From Tubulanus polymorphus (Eukaryota; Nemertea; Palaeonemertea; Tubulaniformes; Tubulanidae), in contig NC_134034.1 in the NCBI RefSeq assembly GCF_964204645.1, positions 11,403,414 through 11,467,413 of the forward strand: a stretch of DNA of 64,000 bases, given 5' to 3'. A model generated the notes under the pieces. It had not been told where the DNA came from, ran no database searches, and saw nothing but the letters and a program-made list of their open reading frames with translations. Shown piece after piece: positions 11,378 through 59,494 of this stretch (its first letter is position 1; each line of letters opens with the position of its first letter). The position numbers and the translations under genes were made by a program.

Positions 11378-12862
11378 AGTCTGGGACAGTGTTAGAATCA
11401 TGATCCGCCGCATCAATCTGCAGCTACAGAAACACCAGACATTCGACGACATTTTATCGGCAAACTTTCAAAAACTGAGCGTCCACATTTCGCATGTGTT
11501 CAGGACATCATGTGAGACATTTTGAAAATGAACTACAAACACCAGACACTGGACATGAATATATACCTCATGCACAGCGAACTTTTTCCTTTTTTTCTGT
11601 TCAAATGTAGCCAAATAATAAAACTTTTCTAAAGAATAACAGAAACAAATCAGATACTAGATGTTTTGATATACAGTGGCTTCATTCCGTATGTAGATTT
11701 TCAACGTAGTATTTTACAATCGACTTATTATGTATTTATGGAATGACATTGACATTAGTCGTGGAATCCAATGAAATAGGTTGTATCTTTATTATACAAT
11801 ACTGGAATGTGATGTTTTTAGTAGACGATCTCTTTTTGATGAATGCTTTAAAGATTGAATGTTTGCAGATGTCTGACTGAGGTTGCTTTTTGGAGCCGTA
11901 GATCGAGTGTTGCTAATGGACGAATTAGTAGGAACCATCGAACACCGATCTGGACACCAATAGAGTCTTTAGTGAATTTAATTTAGATGATTGCAAAGCG
12001 TCGGGCAATTTTCATAATGGGAAATGGTCGATATAGTGGAATAATGGTTGACCCGGCCGGCCACCTATCTACCCTGTACATTTTTAAATCATGACCAGGC
12101 TTTCGAAATCAGACCCGGTAGTTATAGAAATGAACTGATTATCAATTTTATTGAAAAATAACCCAACAAGGAATCATTTCTCTATGGCCTAATGATTGAT
12201 AATGATAATGGTAATTGATTTATTCATTTATATTGCATCGAACTGTGAACTAATCTGCGCGCGGTTTATTTCGCGAGAATAAAATACAGCACATACAGAT
12301 ATAGTCATCCGCACTCGAGTGAAAATATATATATACGTCTTCAAAAGTAGATTTTGAGGTGACGCATTTTCGATCGTGCAATTCTAGAAATATTTCGAAA
12401 TATACGCTTGATTTTCTACTTGGTGAACGTTTGAATTCGTGGGCGTCGCCGACTTGTGTGAAATCAGGTGATTATCGTTTAGAATCTACAGAGTGACGAC
12501 AGGGTGTGTCTATCCAGAGAACTGTGAATCGGTCGACAGGAGCTCCCCCGATAGTTCCGGCTGATCTCTATCAACCTGGAGAGCTACAGAATCGAGAATG
12601 TTTCATGAAGTTCTCCGATCTTCCAGTGAATTGATTAAAACGACGCATACGTTAAACATCATTTTGATGCACAAAGCGGAATTTGTGACCTGTTGTCTCA
12701 TCACGCTGATAGTTCACGGGTGTCCAAGGCCTGAGCTAAAATCAGCCACGCTCGATTTGTCATTTTGACACCGTTTACTAAATCCCTCGACTGGACCCTG
12801 GAATATCATATATCAATATCTGCACACTATTTAGACTTCTGAGGTATTTCTGTTCGGCAGAT

Positions 12863-13864
12863 ATGAAAACATCATCAATTACGTCGACGATCAATCCTCT
12901 GCGAGGTTGTAAGATAAATGTCTCAACAGAATCTCGTATGTTCTATGAGACAATCATAGGTTTTCCAATACAGTTTATCGGGTTCATTTTGAATGTTATT
13001 TGTTACTGTGTATTAAGGAAATTTCCGTTTAATTCTGGTTACTATGTTTTACAAATGCTCGCTGTCGCGGACGCTTTATACCTTTTGATATCGATGCCGA
13101 TGCACAGCATTGGGCTGCTGTGGAGTTATCTACGTTTCGGGAAGTTTTACAAGTACGGAGATTGGAAAGCATTTCTCCCGGAAATCGACCTCATACTTGT
13201 CCCGTTGAAAGATACTGTGATGATAATCAGGAATTGGTTGGTGGTAATGCTCAGTCTTGAGCGTCTCATCGCTATTTATTTCCCGTTAAAATCCGGACTC
13301 TGGCTCACCAAGACATACATACGTCGTCTTACTATTGCGCTCTGCGTCATCGTTATCTGTGGTAGTTACCACCAATTTGTTTTCGAAAAATACTATCGCA
13401 GGTCATCGTGTTACTACATCTATTCAAGATGGCGCTGGTACTATTATTATGGTCACACACCAATGTTGGGGACAATTAAGACGTTTTCAGTAATTATATT
13501 CGCATTCCTATTTCCATTTTTCGCACTGGTTGCCATAAATCTGATCATCCTGGTTTTCATGATAAGGTATCTAAAAAGACAAAGTCGCTCAGACTCGGCA
13601 GATAGTAAAGGCAGCTCCCGGTCTATAGTGAAAGCAACTAGAACAATCGGTTTGGTTGTCATAGCTTTCATCTTATTCGAGACGCCATCCGCCGCATTGC
13701 AGTTACGTTTCTGTGTTTTTTTGCTTCAAGGTTTGGACTGGGAACCCATAACAGGCGAGCGTATGTACGGACTGTTACTGAGTCAAATCGACTCGTTCGT
13801 CAATTTCTTCATCTATTTCATCGCCAACAAAAAATTTCGAACAGCTTTAACGAAGTGTAAATAG
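12863..13864 (+). CDS. Class A GPCR, FMRFamide-receptor-like (array copy 6)
   Basis: 333 residues, intact. Nearly the same as copy 2 from the N-terminus to TM4, then like copy 4 in ECL2 (GHTPMLGTIKTF), with its own ECL3 (LRFCVFLLQGLDWEPITGERMYG). TM6 reads AFILFETP where the others have AFFLFETP. Flanks match the other units, with the same CAG two bases before the ATG. Confidence 0.9.
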   Translation: MKTSSITSTINPLRGCKINVSTESRMFYETIIGFPIQFIGFILNVICYCVLRKFPFNSGYYVLQMLAVADALYLLISMPMHSIGLLWSYLRFGKFYKYGDWKAFLPEIDLILVPLKDTVMIIRNWLVVMLSLERLIAIYFPLKSGLWLTKTYIRRLTIALCVIVICGSYHQFVFEKYYRRSSCYYIYSRWRWYYYYGHTPMLGTIKTFSVIIFAFLFPFFALVAINLIILVFMIRYLKRQSRSDSADSKGSSRSIVKATRTIGLVVIAFILFETPSAALQLRFCVFLLQGLDWEPITGERMYGLLLSQIDSFVNFFIYFIANKKFRTALTKCK

Positions 13865-15330
13865 AGTCTGAGGCAGTGTTAGAATCATGATCCGCCGCAT
13901 CAATCTGCAGCTACAGAAACACCAGACATTCGACGACATTTTATCGGCAAACTTTCAAAAACTGAGCGTCCACACTTCGCATGTGTTCAGGACATCATGT
14001 GATACATTTTGAAAAATGAACTAAAAACACCAGAAACTGGACATGAATATATACCTCATGCACAGCGAACTTCTTTCTTTTTTTCTGTTTAAATGTAGCC
14101 AAATAATAAAACTTTTCTAAAGAATAACAGAAACAAATCAGATACTAGATGTTTTGATATACAGTGGCTTCATTCCGTATGTAGATTTTCAACGTAGTAT
14201 TTTACAATCGACTTATTATGTATTTATGGAATGATATTGACATTAGTCGTGGAATCCAATAATGAAATAGGTTGTATCTTTATTATACAATACTGGAATG
14301 TGATGTTTTTAGTAGACGATCTCTTTTTGATAAATGCTTTAGAGATTGAATGTTTGCAGATGTCTGACTGAGGTTGCTTTTTGGGGCTGTAGATCGAGTG
14401 TTGCTAATGGACGAATTAGTAGGAACCATCGAACACCGATCTGGACACCAATAGAGCCTTTAGTGAATTAGATTTAGATGATTGCAAAGTGTCAGGCAAT
14501 TTTCATGATAGAAAATGGTCGATATAGTGGAATGATGGTTGACCCGGCCGGCCACCTATCTACCCTGTACATTTTTAAATCATGACCAGGCATTCGAAAT
14601 CAGACCCGGTAGTTATAGAAATGAACTGATTATCAATTGTATTGAAAAATAACCCAACAAGGTATCATTTCTCTTCGGCCTAATGATTGATAATGATAAT
14701 GGTAATTGATTTATTCATTTATATTGCGTCGAACTGTGAACTAATCTGCGCGCGGTTTATTTCGCGAGAATAAAATACAGCACATACAGATATAGTCATC
14801 CGCACTCGAGTGACAATATATATATACGTCTTCAAAAGTAGATATTGAGGTGACGCATTTTCGATCGTGCAATTTTAGAAATATTTCGAAATATACGCTT
14901 GATTTTCTTTATATTCTACTGATAGAACGTTTGAATTTGTGGGCGTCGCCGACTTGTGTGAAATCAGGTGATTATCGTTTAGAATCTACAGAGTGACGAC
15001 AGGGTGTGTCTATCCAGAGAACTGTGAATCGGTCGACAGGAGCTCCCCGGATAGTTCCGGCTGATCTCTATCAACCTGGAGAGCTACAGAATCGAGAATG
15101 TTTCATGAATCTCTCCGATCTTCCAGTGAATTGATTAAAACCACGCATACGATGAAAACCATTTGATGCACAAGAGCGGAATTTGTGACCTGTTGTCTCA
15201 TCTTGCTGACAGTTCACGACTTAATTTGTCATTTTGACACCGTTTACTAAATCCCTCGACTGGACCCTGCATTATCATAGTAAGATTCTGCACACTATTT
15301 AGACTTCTGAGGTATTTCTGTTCGGCAGAT

Positions 15331-16344
15331 ATGAATACATCTTCAACTATGTCAGCTACCTCGACGACGATCGATCCTCTGCGAGGTTGTAAGATAAATG
15401 TCTCAACAGAATCTCGTATGTTTTATGAGACAATCATAGGTTTTCCGATACAGTTTATCGGGTTCATTTTGAATGTTATTTGTTATTGTGTATTAAGGAA
15501 ATTGCCGTTTAATTCTGGTTACTATGTTCTACAAATGCTCGCTATCGCGGACGCTTTATATCTACTCATATCGATGCCGACGCTCACCGCCGGGCTGCTG
15601 TGGGGTTATGTACGTTTCGGGAAGTATTATAAATATGCCAATTTTAAAGGTTTCCTTCCGGGTGTCGACCTTATCCTATATCCGTTGGTGCACTGTTTGA
15701 TGCCGATCAGGAATTGGTTGGTGGTAATGCTCAGCCTTGAGCGTCTCATCGCTATTTATTTCCCGTTAAAATCCGGACTCTGGCTCACCAAGACATACAT
15801 ACGTCGTCTTACTATTGCGCTGTACGTCATCGTTATCTGCGGTAGTTACCACCAATTTGTCTTCGAAAAATTCTATCTCACGCCATCGTGTCCCTACATC
15901 TATTCAAGATGGCACCAGTTCCATTATTATGATCACAGACCAATTTTGGGGACAATTAAGAGGTTTTCAGTAATCATATTCTCATTCCTGTTTCCATTTT
16001 CAACACTGGCTGTAATAAATCTTACCATCCTGGTTTTCATGATAAGGTATCTGAAAAGACGTAGTCACTCAAACTCGGCAGATAGTAAAGGCAGCTCCCA
16101 GTCTTTAGTGAAAGCAACCAAACTCATCGCATTGGTTGTCGTAGCTTTCTTCTTATTCGAGACGCCATCCGCCGCATTGACGATGCGTTATGATATTTCT
16201 ATGTTTGCAGGCTTTGCCGGGGAAACCATATCTGGCGAGCGTTTGCTCGGACTGTTACTGAGTCAAGCTGACTCGTCCGTCAATTTCTTCATCTATTTCA
16301 TCGTCAACAAGAAATTTCGAACAGTTTTAACAAAGTGTAAATAG
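15331..16344 (+). CDS. Class A GPCR, FMRFamide-receptor-like (array copy 7, most diverged)
   Basis: 337 residues, intact. N-terminus as in copy 3. Differences from all others are concentrated on the outer face: TM2 end and ECL1 (SMPTLTAGLLWGYVRFGKYY, YANFKGFLPGVDLILYPLVH), ECL2 (KFYLTPSCPYIYSRWHQFHYY) and ECL3 (MRYDISMFAGFAGETISGER). The intracellular and core motifs (LSLERLIAIYFPLK, FFLFETPSA, NFFIYFIVNKKFR) are unchanged, which suggests a different ligand with the same coupling (inference). Its 3' flank diverges soon after the stop codon, marking the end of the array. Confidence 0.9.
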   Translation: MNTSSTMSATSTTIDPLRGCKINVSTESRMFYETIIGFPIQFIGFILNVICYCVLRKLPFNSGYYVLQMLAIADALYLLISMPTLTAGLLWGYVRFGKYYKYANFKGFLPGVDLILYPLVHCLMPIRNWLVVMLSLERLIAIYFPLKSGLWLTKTYIRRLTIALYVIVICGSYHQFVFEKFYLTPSCPYIYSRWHQFHYYDHRPILGTIKRFSVIIFSFLFPFSTLAVINLTILVFMIRYLKRRSHSNSADSKGSSQSLVKATKLIALVVVAFFLFETPSAALTMRYDISMFAGFAGETISGERLLGLLLSQADSSVNFFIYFIVNKKFRTVLTKCK

Positions 16345-17078
16345 AGTCCGGGGCAGTGTTGGAATCATGATCCGCTACATTAAACATCGACATTCGACTT
16401 TTAATCAGCAAACTTTCAAAAACTGACCGACCACACTTTTACGTGTTCAGTACTTCAACAGAGAAATTTCTTATTGAAAATGAACTACAAACACCAGACA
16501 TTAGATATTTTATCAGAACACTTTCAAAAACAGATCGTCCACACTTCACATGTGTTCAGTACTTCACTAGAGACAATTCTAATTGAAAATGAACTACAGA
16601 CATCAGACATTAGACATACCTCATGAACGAGAGCGAATTGTTTTCCTTTTTTTTGTTCAAATGTAGCCGAGTAATAAAAAATGTTTCGGGAATAACAGCA
16701 ATTAACCAGAAAGATGTTTTGATAGCCTTACAAAATAGATTGAAAACAATATATTCCCCGGATATAGATTTTGAATGTTATCGCGCACCTGCAGCAGACA
16801 CTAGTATACAGCATAACGCGAAACACGTCACGTGACTATACATGTAATTTTCTCTGACGCTTTGAAGACAGAATAGCGACGGAAATTGCTGCTCCTCAAT
16901 CGTAGAACAGAAGCCGAAAGAATCGGCGAAAGAATATTAACTGAATATTAACTGTAATGTCAGTGCAACATACGAGTAGTTAGGGCATGTCACTCCAGGA
17001 CAGGAGCGAGTGAGTGGGGATCATGAGGGACGTCACTTCAGTCCACCTCCTCCCCCCTCCCCTCACTTATCCTAACCA
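16345..17078 (+). other. Array end: diverged 3' flank with internal duplication
   Basis: Recognisable as the 3' region of the receptor unit but much diverged. A segment of about 97 bases at about 16410-16506 is repeated at about 16519-16615 (both run from CTTTCAAAAAC to GACATTAGA). The GPCR repeat is lost after about 16840. No further gene and no signal-peptide exon for the downstream large gene could be seen here. Confidence 0.6.
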
Positions 17079-17430
17079 CAGGGGCGGATCCAGGGGGATG
17101 GGTAGACAGTATTGGAAGGAAATTTAAGGGCACCTTTCTGATCTTAGGGCACACCCAGTACCCAGGTCAATGCGAGTGCTGAAGGTGCGACGTCCTTCGA
17201 AGGGGGTATGGGGGCCCTCCCCAGAACATTTTGAAAATATGGTACCATTTACAGGCTTTTAGAGGGCTTCTAGAGACTAGCAGAGCAATCCAGAATAAAC
17301 GACCCGGACACGGAATTAGCGGTTGCTGAAATAATGCCTTTAAAAATATTGCCGGTGAAATTTCGAAGGGCACTTAAAAATTCTAGACCGTATTGGGCAA
17401 TACGGCTAATACGGTCTGGATCCGCCCCTG
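17079..17430. mobile_element. hAT-like MITE (352 bp)
   Basis: Perfect 15-base terminal inverted repeats, CAGGGGCGGATCCAG at 17079-17093 and its complement at 17416-17430. CAGGGGCGGATCCAG-type ends are known from non-autonomous hAT elements in invertebrates. No transposase fits in 352 bases. The expected 8-base target duplication is not obvious (CTAACCA versus AACTACT). Confidence 0.75.
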
Positions 17431-17794
17431 AACTACTCATACGGTTACGTGGAACTGAAACATCCATTCATGCCATTCGATTTAAACGAAGAATTCTAAA
17501 AGAAAAAAAGATTTGACTGATCATCGAACTATATATCTGTAGTACTTTGATTTCCGAAAATCAAACCCGCGGTTTCATTCCGGGCAGTGTGATTTGACAC
17601 AACAAATTGAAAATAAAAACTCGTTCTTCGCCAGGACAACGCTCGACTGGAATTAACTGCCGGATAACATCGTCTGCTCCGGTACAACTGAGGCCCAACT
17701 CACCGGTATCATAATAAGTCTAACATAAAATTACAGATTACAGAGGCCAAAAGACCTGCTTATATTATATTCATCTTTTTTGTTTAAATTTCAG

Positions 17795-53527
<35,733 letters not shown>

Positions 53528-54680
53528 TAAGTTGAATAGAATAGATAGAATGAAATGACTGATGAATCGGTGAAATGTTGTATTTTACTGGAATTAAAAT
53601 ATCGCAAAATGAAGAAATCAGTTTTTCTTTTATTTTGTTGTTGTTTTGGTATAGGTTAGCTGTAGAATATGAAATGGAAGAGCGCTCGACAAACCGACTC
53701 CCGGGGGGGGGGGGATCCTAGCCACCCTACAAAGACCAACGTTTGTCTACAGTTGCGCGCGTACGCCTCATTTGGATGCAGCACCACGTGCATACGGTGG
53801 CTGATTCGGGCCACGATAGAAAAAAAGAAAAAAGTCAAAGTCAAAAGTAATTGACCGAGTACGAGTGGAAATAGAGTCAACCCCCGATGCAGAACGATTT
53901 TGGCGGTATAGAGAGTATGGCGGTATATCGGGTGTGTTTTACTACGTATGTATTTGTATAGAGATGTACATTGAGAAACCTGGCGGTAGGTGGGGGTGGG
54001 GATATATGGGAGGCGGTATATCGGGGGTTGACTGTATTACGTATTACAGCCGATTATTTATAGGCTGAATCCTACTTCCGGCCTAGGCAGCACCGGTGCT
54101 TTGACTCGCTTCCCTGTGCAGGCGCTCGCCGAGTCGTCAACTGCTCCGAGACCCGTCCAAGTTCTCGAATGTCCCCTAGCCCCGAGATAACCAAATCCAG
54201 CTCCGGTAACTGTCTTTCCCCGCGGATACTAAATTCAAATCACATTCTGAGTGTGACATAGAGAGTGCTTAGACGACAACAGCACGCGGAGCTTCAACAT
54301 GAATCTGCTGCGTCAATTCTATGGATACGGGTGTCTAAAGAAGATGTTAGCTGGCGGCCTTTTCCTTGTTATTTACCTGTCTATTATCGCTTAGAACTCC
54401 GCGAAAGAAACGCCGGCAACGATTAGGAACACACCTCTAATAACAAGGAAGTCAAAGAAGCATCGGCCTTCTTCTCGATGATGATTTCGTAAGCTGAGAA
54501 ATGTTTCTATACATTGAGCGGTGCTGCTTCGGTTTGACAGATTGTGGGAGTGTATCTCGCATTGGAGGTTACCGCTCTGTATGCCTGTCTGTGATCCTGG
54601 AATACCAGCTCTATTTCATCCACCGCACTTGCCTCTGGCTGTCGGGAAAACAATTTACGGTGAAAGTGAGAGGCAGGGGA
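53528..54680. other. No gene seen; 3' end of large gene, G-run
   Basis: ATTAAA at 53593-53598 may serve as poly(A) signal of the large gene. A run of about 11 G lies near 53703-53713. Repeated GGCGGTATA..GGG segments lie around 53904-54030. No coding segment with splice support was found. Confidence 0.5.
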
Positions 54681-54856
54681 GGGGAGACGGAGAGGGAGAG
54701 GGAGAGGCAGAGGCAGAGGCAGAGGCAGAGGCAGAGGCAGAGGCAGAGGCAGAGGCAGAGGCAGAGGCAGAGGCAGAGGCAGAGGTAGAGGCAGAGGCAG
54801 TGGCAGAGGCAGAGGCAGAGGCAGAGGTAGAGGCAGAGGCAGAGGCAGAGGCAGAG

Positions 54857-54888
<32 letters not shown>

Positions 54889-54952
54889 AGGGGCAGGGGC
54901 AGGGGCAGGGGCAGGGGCAGGGGCAGGGGCAGGGGCAGGGGCAGGGGCAGAG

Positions 54953-54984
<32 letters not shown>

Positions 54985-55014
54985 AGGGGCAGAGGCAGAA
55001 GCAGAGGCAGAAGT
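54681..55014 (+). repeat. (GGCAGA)n hexanucleotide array with GGCAGG block
   Basis: About 330 bases of GGCAGA repeats; a central block (about 54880-54945) is pure GGCAGG, and GGCAGA returns after it. Both open frames through it (Arg-Gln and Ala-Glu runs) are artefacts of a repeat without stops. Purine-rich on the plus strand, so triplex formation is possible. Confidence 0.95.
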
Positions 55015-57002
55015 AATTATTTCGCAGTTTGAAAAAGAATGTCGCTTCTAATTAGAATAATCAAAAGCTGTCTATAAAAACACAAATTAAATTTCAGAAA
55101 GTTGCTCTCGATTGACGTGTAAGTAGACACGGTTTAGTTTCACAGACAGGATTGCCGATTCAAGGTCATCTGAATCGATTATGGAATCGAGACGAACTGA
55201 GCGTTTGTGACTTTCTCAAATTGTACCAAAAATGGAACTATAAAGTCCCTATGTCCTCGAAAATAGATAAATGAACGGTTGAACATGATTAAAAACATCT
55301 AGAAAATGGTGTAAAATCAACTTATTTAGCAGTCCTGTGTGCGGGATTTTGTTGTGCTTTAAAACAAATAATGCCCCCGAGTTCTCCTACTTTTACAGAT
55401 AACACGCGATTAAAGATTTTTGAAGGATTATAGATATTTCCATGAGTCAAGAGATGAACTCTCGACAGCGGCAGATTCCTCTCAACGCACATTTTCTCAT
55501 GACGTTTGGGACGGTGCCGCAAAGCGGTCTATTTTTGGCACCTTTTAAAACCGTTGCAATAATGTTTATATGATACCTTGTAAGCGTTATATGAAGGGTT
55601 CTGTGTGAGTCGATGTGCACTACGTCATCAATATTGACGTTTCAAAACAACAATTACATTGTGAGTTTTGGCATTTATTTTGTACGTAAATATATTATTC
55701 ATAACTCTTATTTCGTCTTTTGATAAAATCTTGATGACTTATTTTTTTAGACGATGTGTGCTACGTAATCAATATATCGGGGTTAGACTGGTTGCCGGTC
55801 AATTCAATTCAATTATGAATATATTCAAATCAAAAAATTAATTCTTTCCTGATGATGTGGATTATGATTATCATAATCTTTTTATAGTATTTATGAATAT
55901 GTGTGTTGTTTTTCAAGGCGTCGATAAACTTTTGATTTAGTTTTCTTTTCTTGTTTGCGGAGTTGATTAAATGCTGTTCCTTGTCTTCATAGTGAATTTA
56001 CTCGCTTCAAATCAAATTGGAAATTGGAAGCGTGTTCTCGGTAGCAAATGAAAGAGGACATCCAGTAAAATCAGCTCCAGTGAATTTCTAGTATCCTGGC
56101 CGGTATTTCGCGGGCATATGGGGTATTTTTTCCAAACCAACTTCGAAAAAGGGAGAATATGTCAGTCTGCCAGCTATTGTTGTCGGTTTTCTCACGTCGA
56201 AAATGTGTTATCATTCACGGAGCACGCGCGTATACAGCTTTCGTATAGATCCAACAAAACTGATTTCTAGAAATCGTCGTTTGCACCTATTGACTTCCGG
56301 GAACTGAAGAAAAAATGGCGCTCGAATATTTCTTTGAGAAATAAATCTTCGGTTATGATGGTACTGCACACAATAACTACTTGTCCTTATCAATGGGGCG
56401 CTTATTATTGATAAGAGCAGTTTATCCGAGTACGAGTTTTATTCCGGCGCTTATCCGAAGTACTTAGCGGCAGATTAGCCGGGATTATCTCCTGTACAAA
56501 TCAGGGATTATTGCCCACTTAATGGATTATACGGCAAATATAATTTGTCCACGCGTCGAGTCAATCTTAGGTTAATCGTATGAATTCAACTATTTCAGCT
56601 CATGGGCGGATCCAGGATCTGATTCACAGGGGGCTCTACCCCAAAAATAAAGCATATAATATAATGAAAACGATAGCCCTTTAAAGCTTATGAATTCAAA
56701 CATTTTTAACGTTTAATTTCAGGGCAATTTTTTAGGGAGGAACGCATCCTCTGAAGCCCAACCATTGGATCCACGAGAAAAAGTCTTAAGATGAGTAAGT
56801 CCCAGTCTAAGACAAAACTAGCCAATCTCACAACTTACGTAGACCTGTCTTAAGATTTAAGACCATTTTGGGACTTATGTCTTGAATATGGAACCGGTCT
56901 TAAGTGTTGATATTGTCCATAGGATCTGGGCTGAGACTGATCGTATTTCATCAACTGCTCAACTCAGGTCTGAAAACAATCGAACCTGAAGGGGCTGATC
57001 AG
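55015..57002. other. No gene seen; MITE relics
   Basis: At 56604-56650 GGGCGGATCCAGGATCTGA resembles one end of the hAT-like MITE at 17079. At about 56800-56930 CTTAAGA-rich sequence with GTCTTAAG resembles the TGGACCCAGTT MITE family. No other supported feature. Confidence 0.4.
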
Positions 57003-57209
57003 TGGAACTGCTGTACCCGATACGTACATACACTGATTCGTTAGAAATGTTTGTCTGTAAAGCTGTGTACGTGGAATACGTGGCCTCTATACTCGCGCAT
57101 CAGTGGACGCTTAGGCCATTCCGTCACTCTCAGCAGTTCACCTTGCATCGGAAGCGTGACCCGTCGCGCGGCTTGGATTTTACCCACAGCATTCAATTCC
57201 TCAACTCAG
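57003..57209 (+). CDS. Possible exon of an unknown gene
   Basis: A frame without stops from an acceptor-like TGATCAG (to 57002) to a strong donor CAGGTAAGA at 57210. It reads for example TYTDSLEMFVCKAVYVEYVA and HQWTLRPFRHSQQFTLHRK. No domain was recognised and no partner exon was found on either side, so it could be chance. Phase would be 1 at both ends. Confidence 0.2.
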
Positions 57210-59494
57210 GTAAGAATCTCTTTTTAAGTTTTTCAACAACGGGATTTGTTCCTATACGAAACGATACAGACTGACCCTGAGGAAGAACGGGTAATTAGTG
57301 ACAGACATTTTAGCATTTGTGGAATCATGAAATGTAGCTTTTTATTATCATATTATTGAGTTTATTTCTTTTCAAAAGAAAAGACGATACAAAATTTATT
57401 TATCGCTATGACAAAGGTTTAAAAATCACGTCTACAATAGAACACACAAGATGTTCATGCGCATCATCCTGGACGGCCACTTTTTTGAAAGTCCAATCCG
57501 ACACGCTCTGCCTGATAATGACGTCGTTGCGACGTCAGATTGTTTCATTTTATCACGAGGTGTTAGCAAATACTTCCGAAAAAAATATCTTCAAATCAAC
57601 CTAATCGTCGCGAGAATTGGTTAGATTTAGTCCGAGCTACCTCGTTGAAAATGTCTCGCCAACCACTTTTTTCAAAGAGGAATCGCGCATATTTTCCCCA
57701 ACGAGTTCCCCTTTTTTTTACTCTGATTAACTCACTACGGAACGGGTCTGAACGTCGCGAGAGAGAAACGAGTTCTCGAAAAAAAAATATTTTCCGTATA
57801 ATAACCACCCGCATGAGCAGCGACGTCATCGTCGACGAAATCGGCACTTGACCGATACGAAATAGCCCTTACTCCCTGCTGTAACCAGACGATGGCGGAT
57901 CTTACGATCACTAATTGATACAGGCTCGTGTTCCACTTGCGTAACTGGAATTGTTAATTTCTTCCGATCCCTCGTAACAGGTTCACTAACAACCATATCG
58001 CTATGGCAGTTCACATCAGCTCTCCAGTGGTTTAGGAGTAGTGCGCGGAATGCCGGAAGCCACTGTCACGCCCGGGCGCACACACAAACCTTGGAACGCT
58101 CCGAAACACTGACGAGGAAAACAAGTTTCTAAACTTTTGGGAACACGGATACCCTCACCCGACTCAGACTTTTGACTGGAACTCAGACAAAAGACAAATT
58201 ATTAAAATGGACTCGGAAAAAATGAAGTCATCATTAAAACATTTTTCATACCCTTAACTAGGAGTTACCCCTAACTTTCTAGTCCCGGTTTCTCCCTAAT
58301 TAATAGCGTTCTTTCGACCCCAGGAGACGAGAGATCTTGCAGATAGTAAAAAAACTGCTGCCAGTGCGAAAGTTTCTCATACGCTTAGAATTTCTTCTTC
58401 AGTCTGGTGTCGGGAAACTTTAACGGAAAAATGTAGCTGTCGGCAAGTTCAGCTGCGACCGGTTAAAAATGTCGTCTGTTCAGATTTGAATATTTGATTT
58501 TTAAACTGTCATTGACGGTTTGTTTTCTAACGGATAATTCAAACCGCGCTGGTGTGCGACAGTCGTCTGCCATACGGATTAGATTACTATCCGCTGTGTT
58601 TTCAACTCGAAGAAGCATTTTTGATCCAGTTAAATATTTATCAACGACGCGCGTCACCATCCGGAGATTGAAGTGAAAAAGGCCCCTGGGCGCCGGGAAA
58701 ACTTCCCGAGAAACCATATACGACGTGGTTTCGTATCAGTTGCGATTAAAGATGTGAATATTTTAAAGAATATGAAATTTCGCGCTATCGAACGAAATAC
58801 AAAACTATCGCTATGTTTATTTACAATGGACTGATTTTAGTCAGAGTTGCGTAATAACCCCTGAACCCAGCGTTCCGTCCACAGTTTACATTTTGTGGTC
58901 GTGGCACCTCTGTTTTTTGACAACTCTTGCATTATCATTTTATATGACCCCTTGGGCCCAGTTTCACGAAAAAGTTAAACTCTAAATTTTGGTGTAATTA
59001 TCATTGGTTACCTCGTGTTTTTCAATGAGGACAACAATTCAAATTTAACCGTCTTAAGCTTAAACTTATTCATGAAACTGGCTCCTGTTCTCTGGTAGAT
59101 AATCCCTCCAAAGATTAAATAGGTCGGATACGCGTACTTCAAATTCAAATAAGTAAAATACATTTTAGTCGCCATTAGAAATGAATGTGTTTATTTTTTC
59201 ATATGTTTTAATAGACGGTTAACAATTTGCACTTTTCGGAACCTGTGAGCACGTGATATGTATAAGTTCCCAGTTGTTACAGACCTTGCCCTATACACAG
59301 TGCAGATTGGTGTAGCAGTAACGCCACCTAGCATGTGATCCCAACAACTAAATCCATCACACCCGCCGTTTCATCTTGAAATCCTCGCGAATCGGGAGTC
59401 CACAGAGCCGTCATCATGGGCCGATAGCGTGACCTTTTGTCGTACGCGCCACAAACTGGTTTATACCAGAACAATCCAAAACTGACCTTTACTG
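57210..59494. other. No gene seen; one short inverted repeat
   Basis: 58956-59087 is a weak palindrome (CCAGTTTCACGAAAAAGTTA ... AACTTATTCATGAAACTGG). Short open frames here have no recognisable domain or splice support. Confidence 0.4.

Larger units (their letters stand above)
1..16344 (+). repeat. Tandem array of seven GPCR gene units
   Basis: Units begin at the same motif (ACCTATCTACCCTGTAC) at 1, 2487, 4967, 7486, 9568, 12063 and 14554, giving lengths of about 2486, 2480, 2519, 2082, 2495 and 2491 bases plus a last, diverged unit. Each unit holds a leader of about 800 bases, one intronless receptor ORF and about 650 bases of 3' sequence. Noncoding flanks are nearly as similar as the coding parts, so the duplications are recent or the copies are being homogenised. 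Unit 4 lacks about 370 bases of leader and a further stretch of about 40 bases near 9420. Unit 7 is the most diverged. The window starts exactly at a unit boundary, so more copies upstream are likely (inference). Confidence 0.95.

Noticed and set aside
17079-17430. Short ORFs on both strands around 17167-17516
   Set aside because: They lie in the hAT-like MITE and have no homology or splice support.
54501-55051. Ala-Glu and Arg-Gln repeat proteins
   Set aside because: Frames exist only because the GGCAGA repeat has no stops; no start context, splice site or domain.
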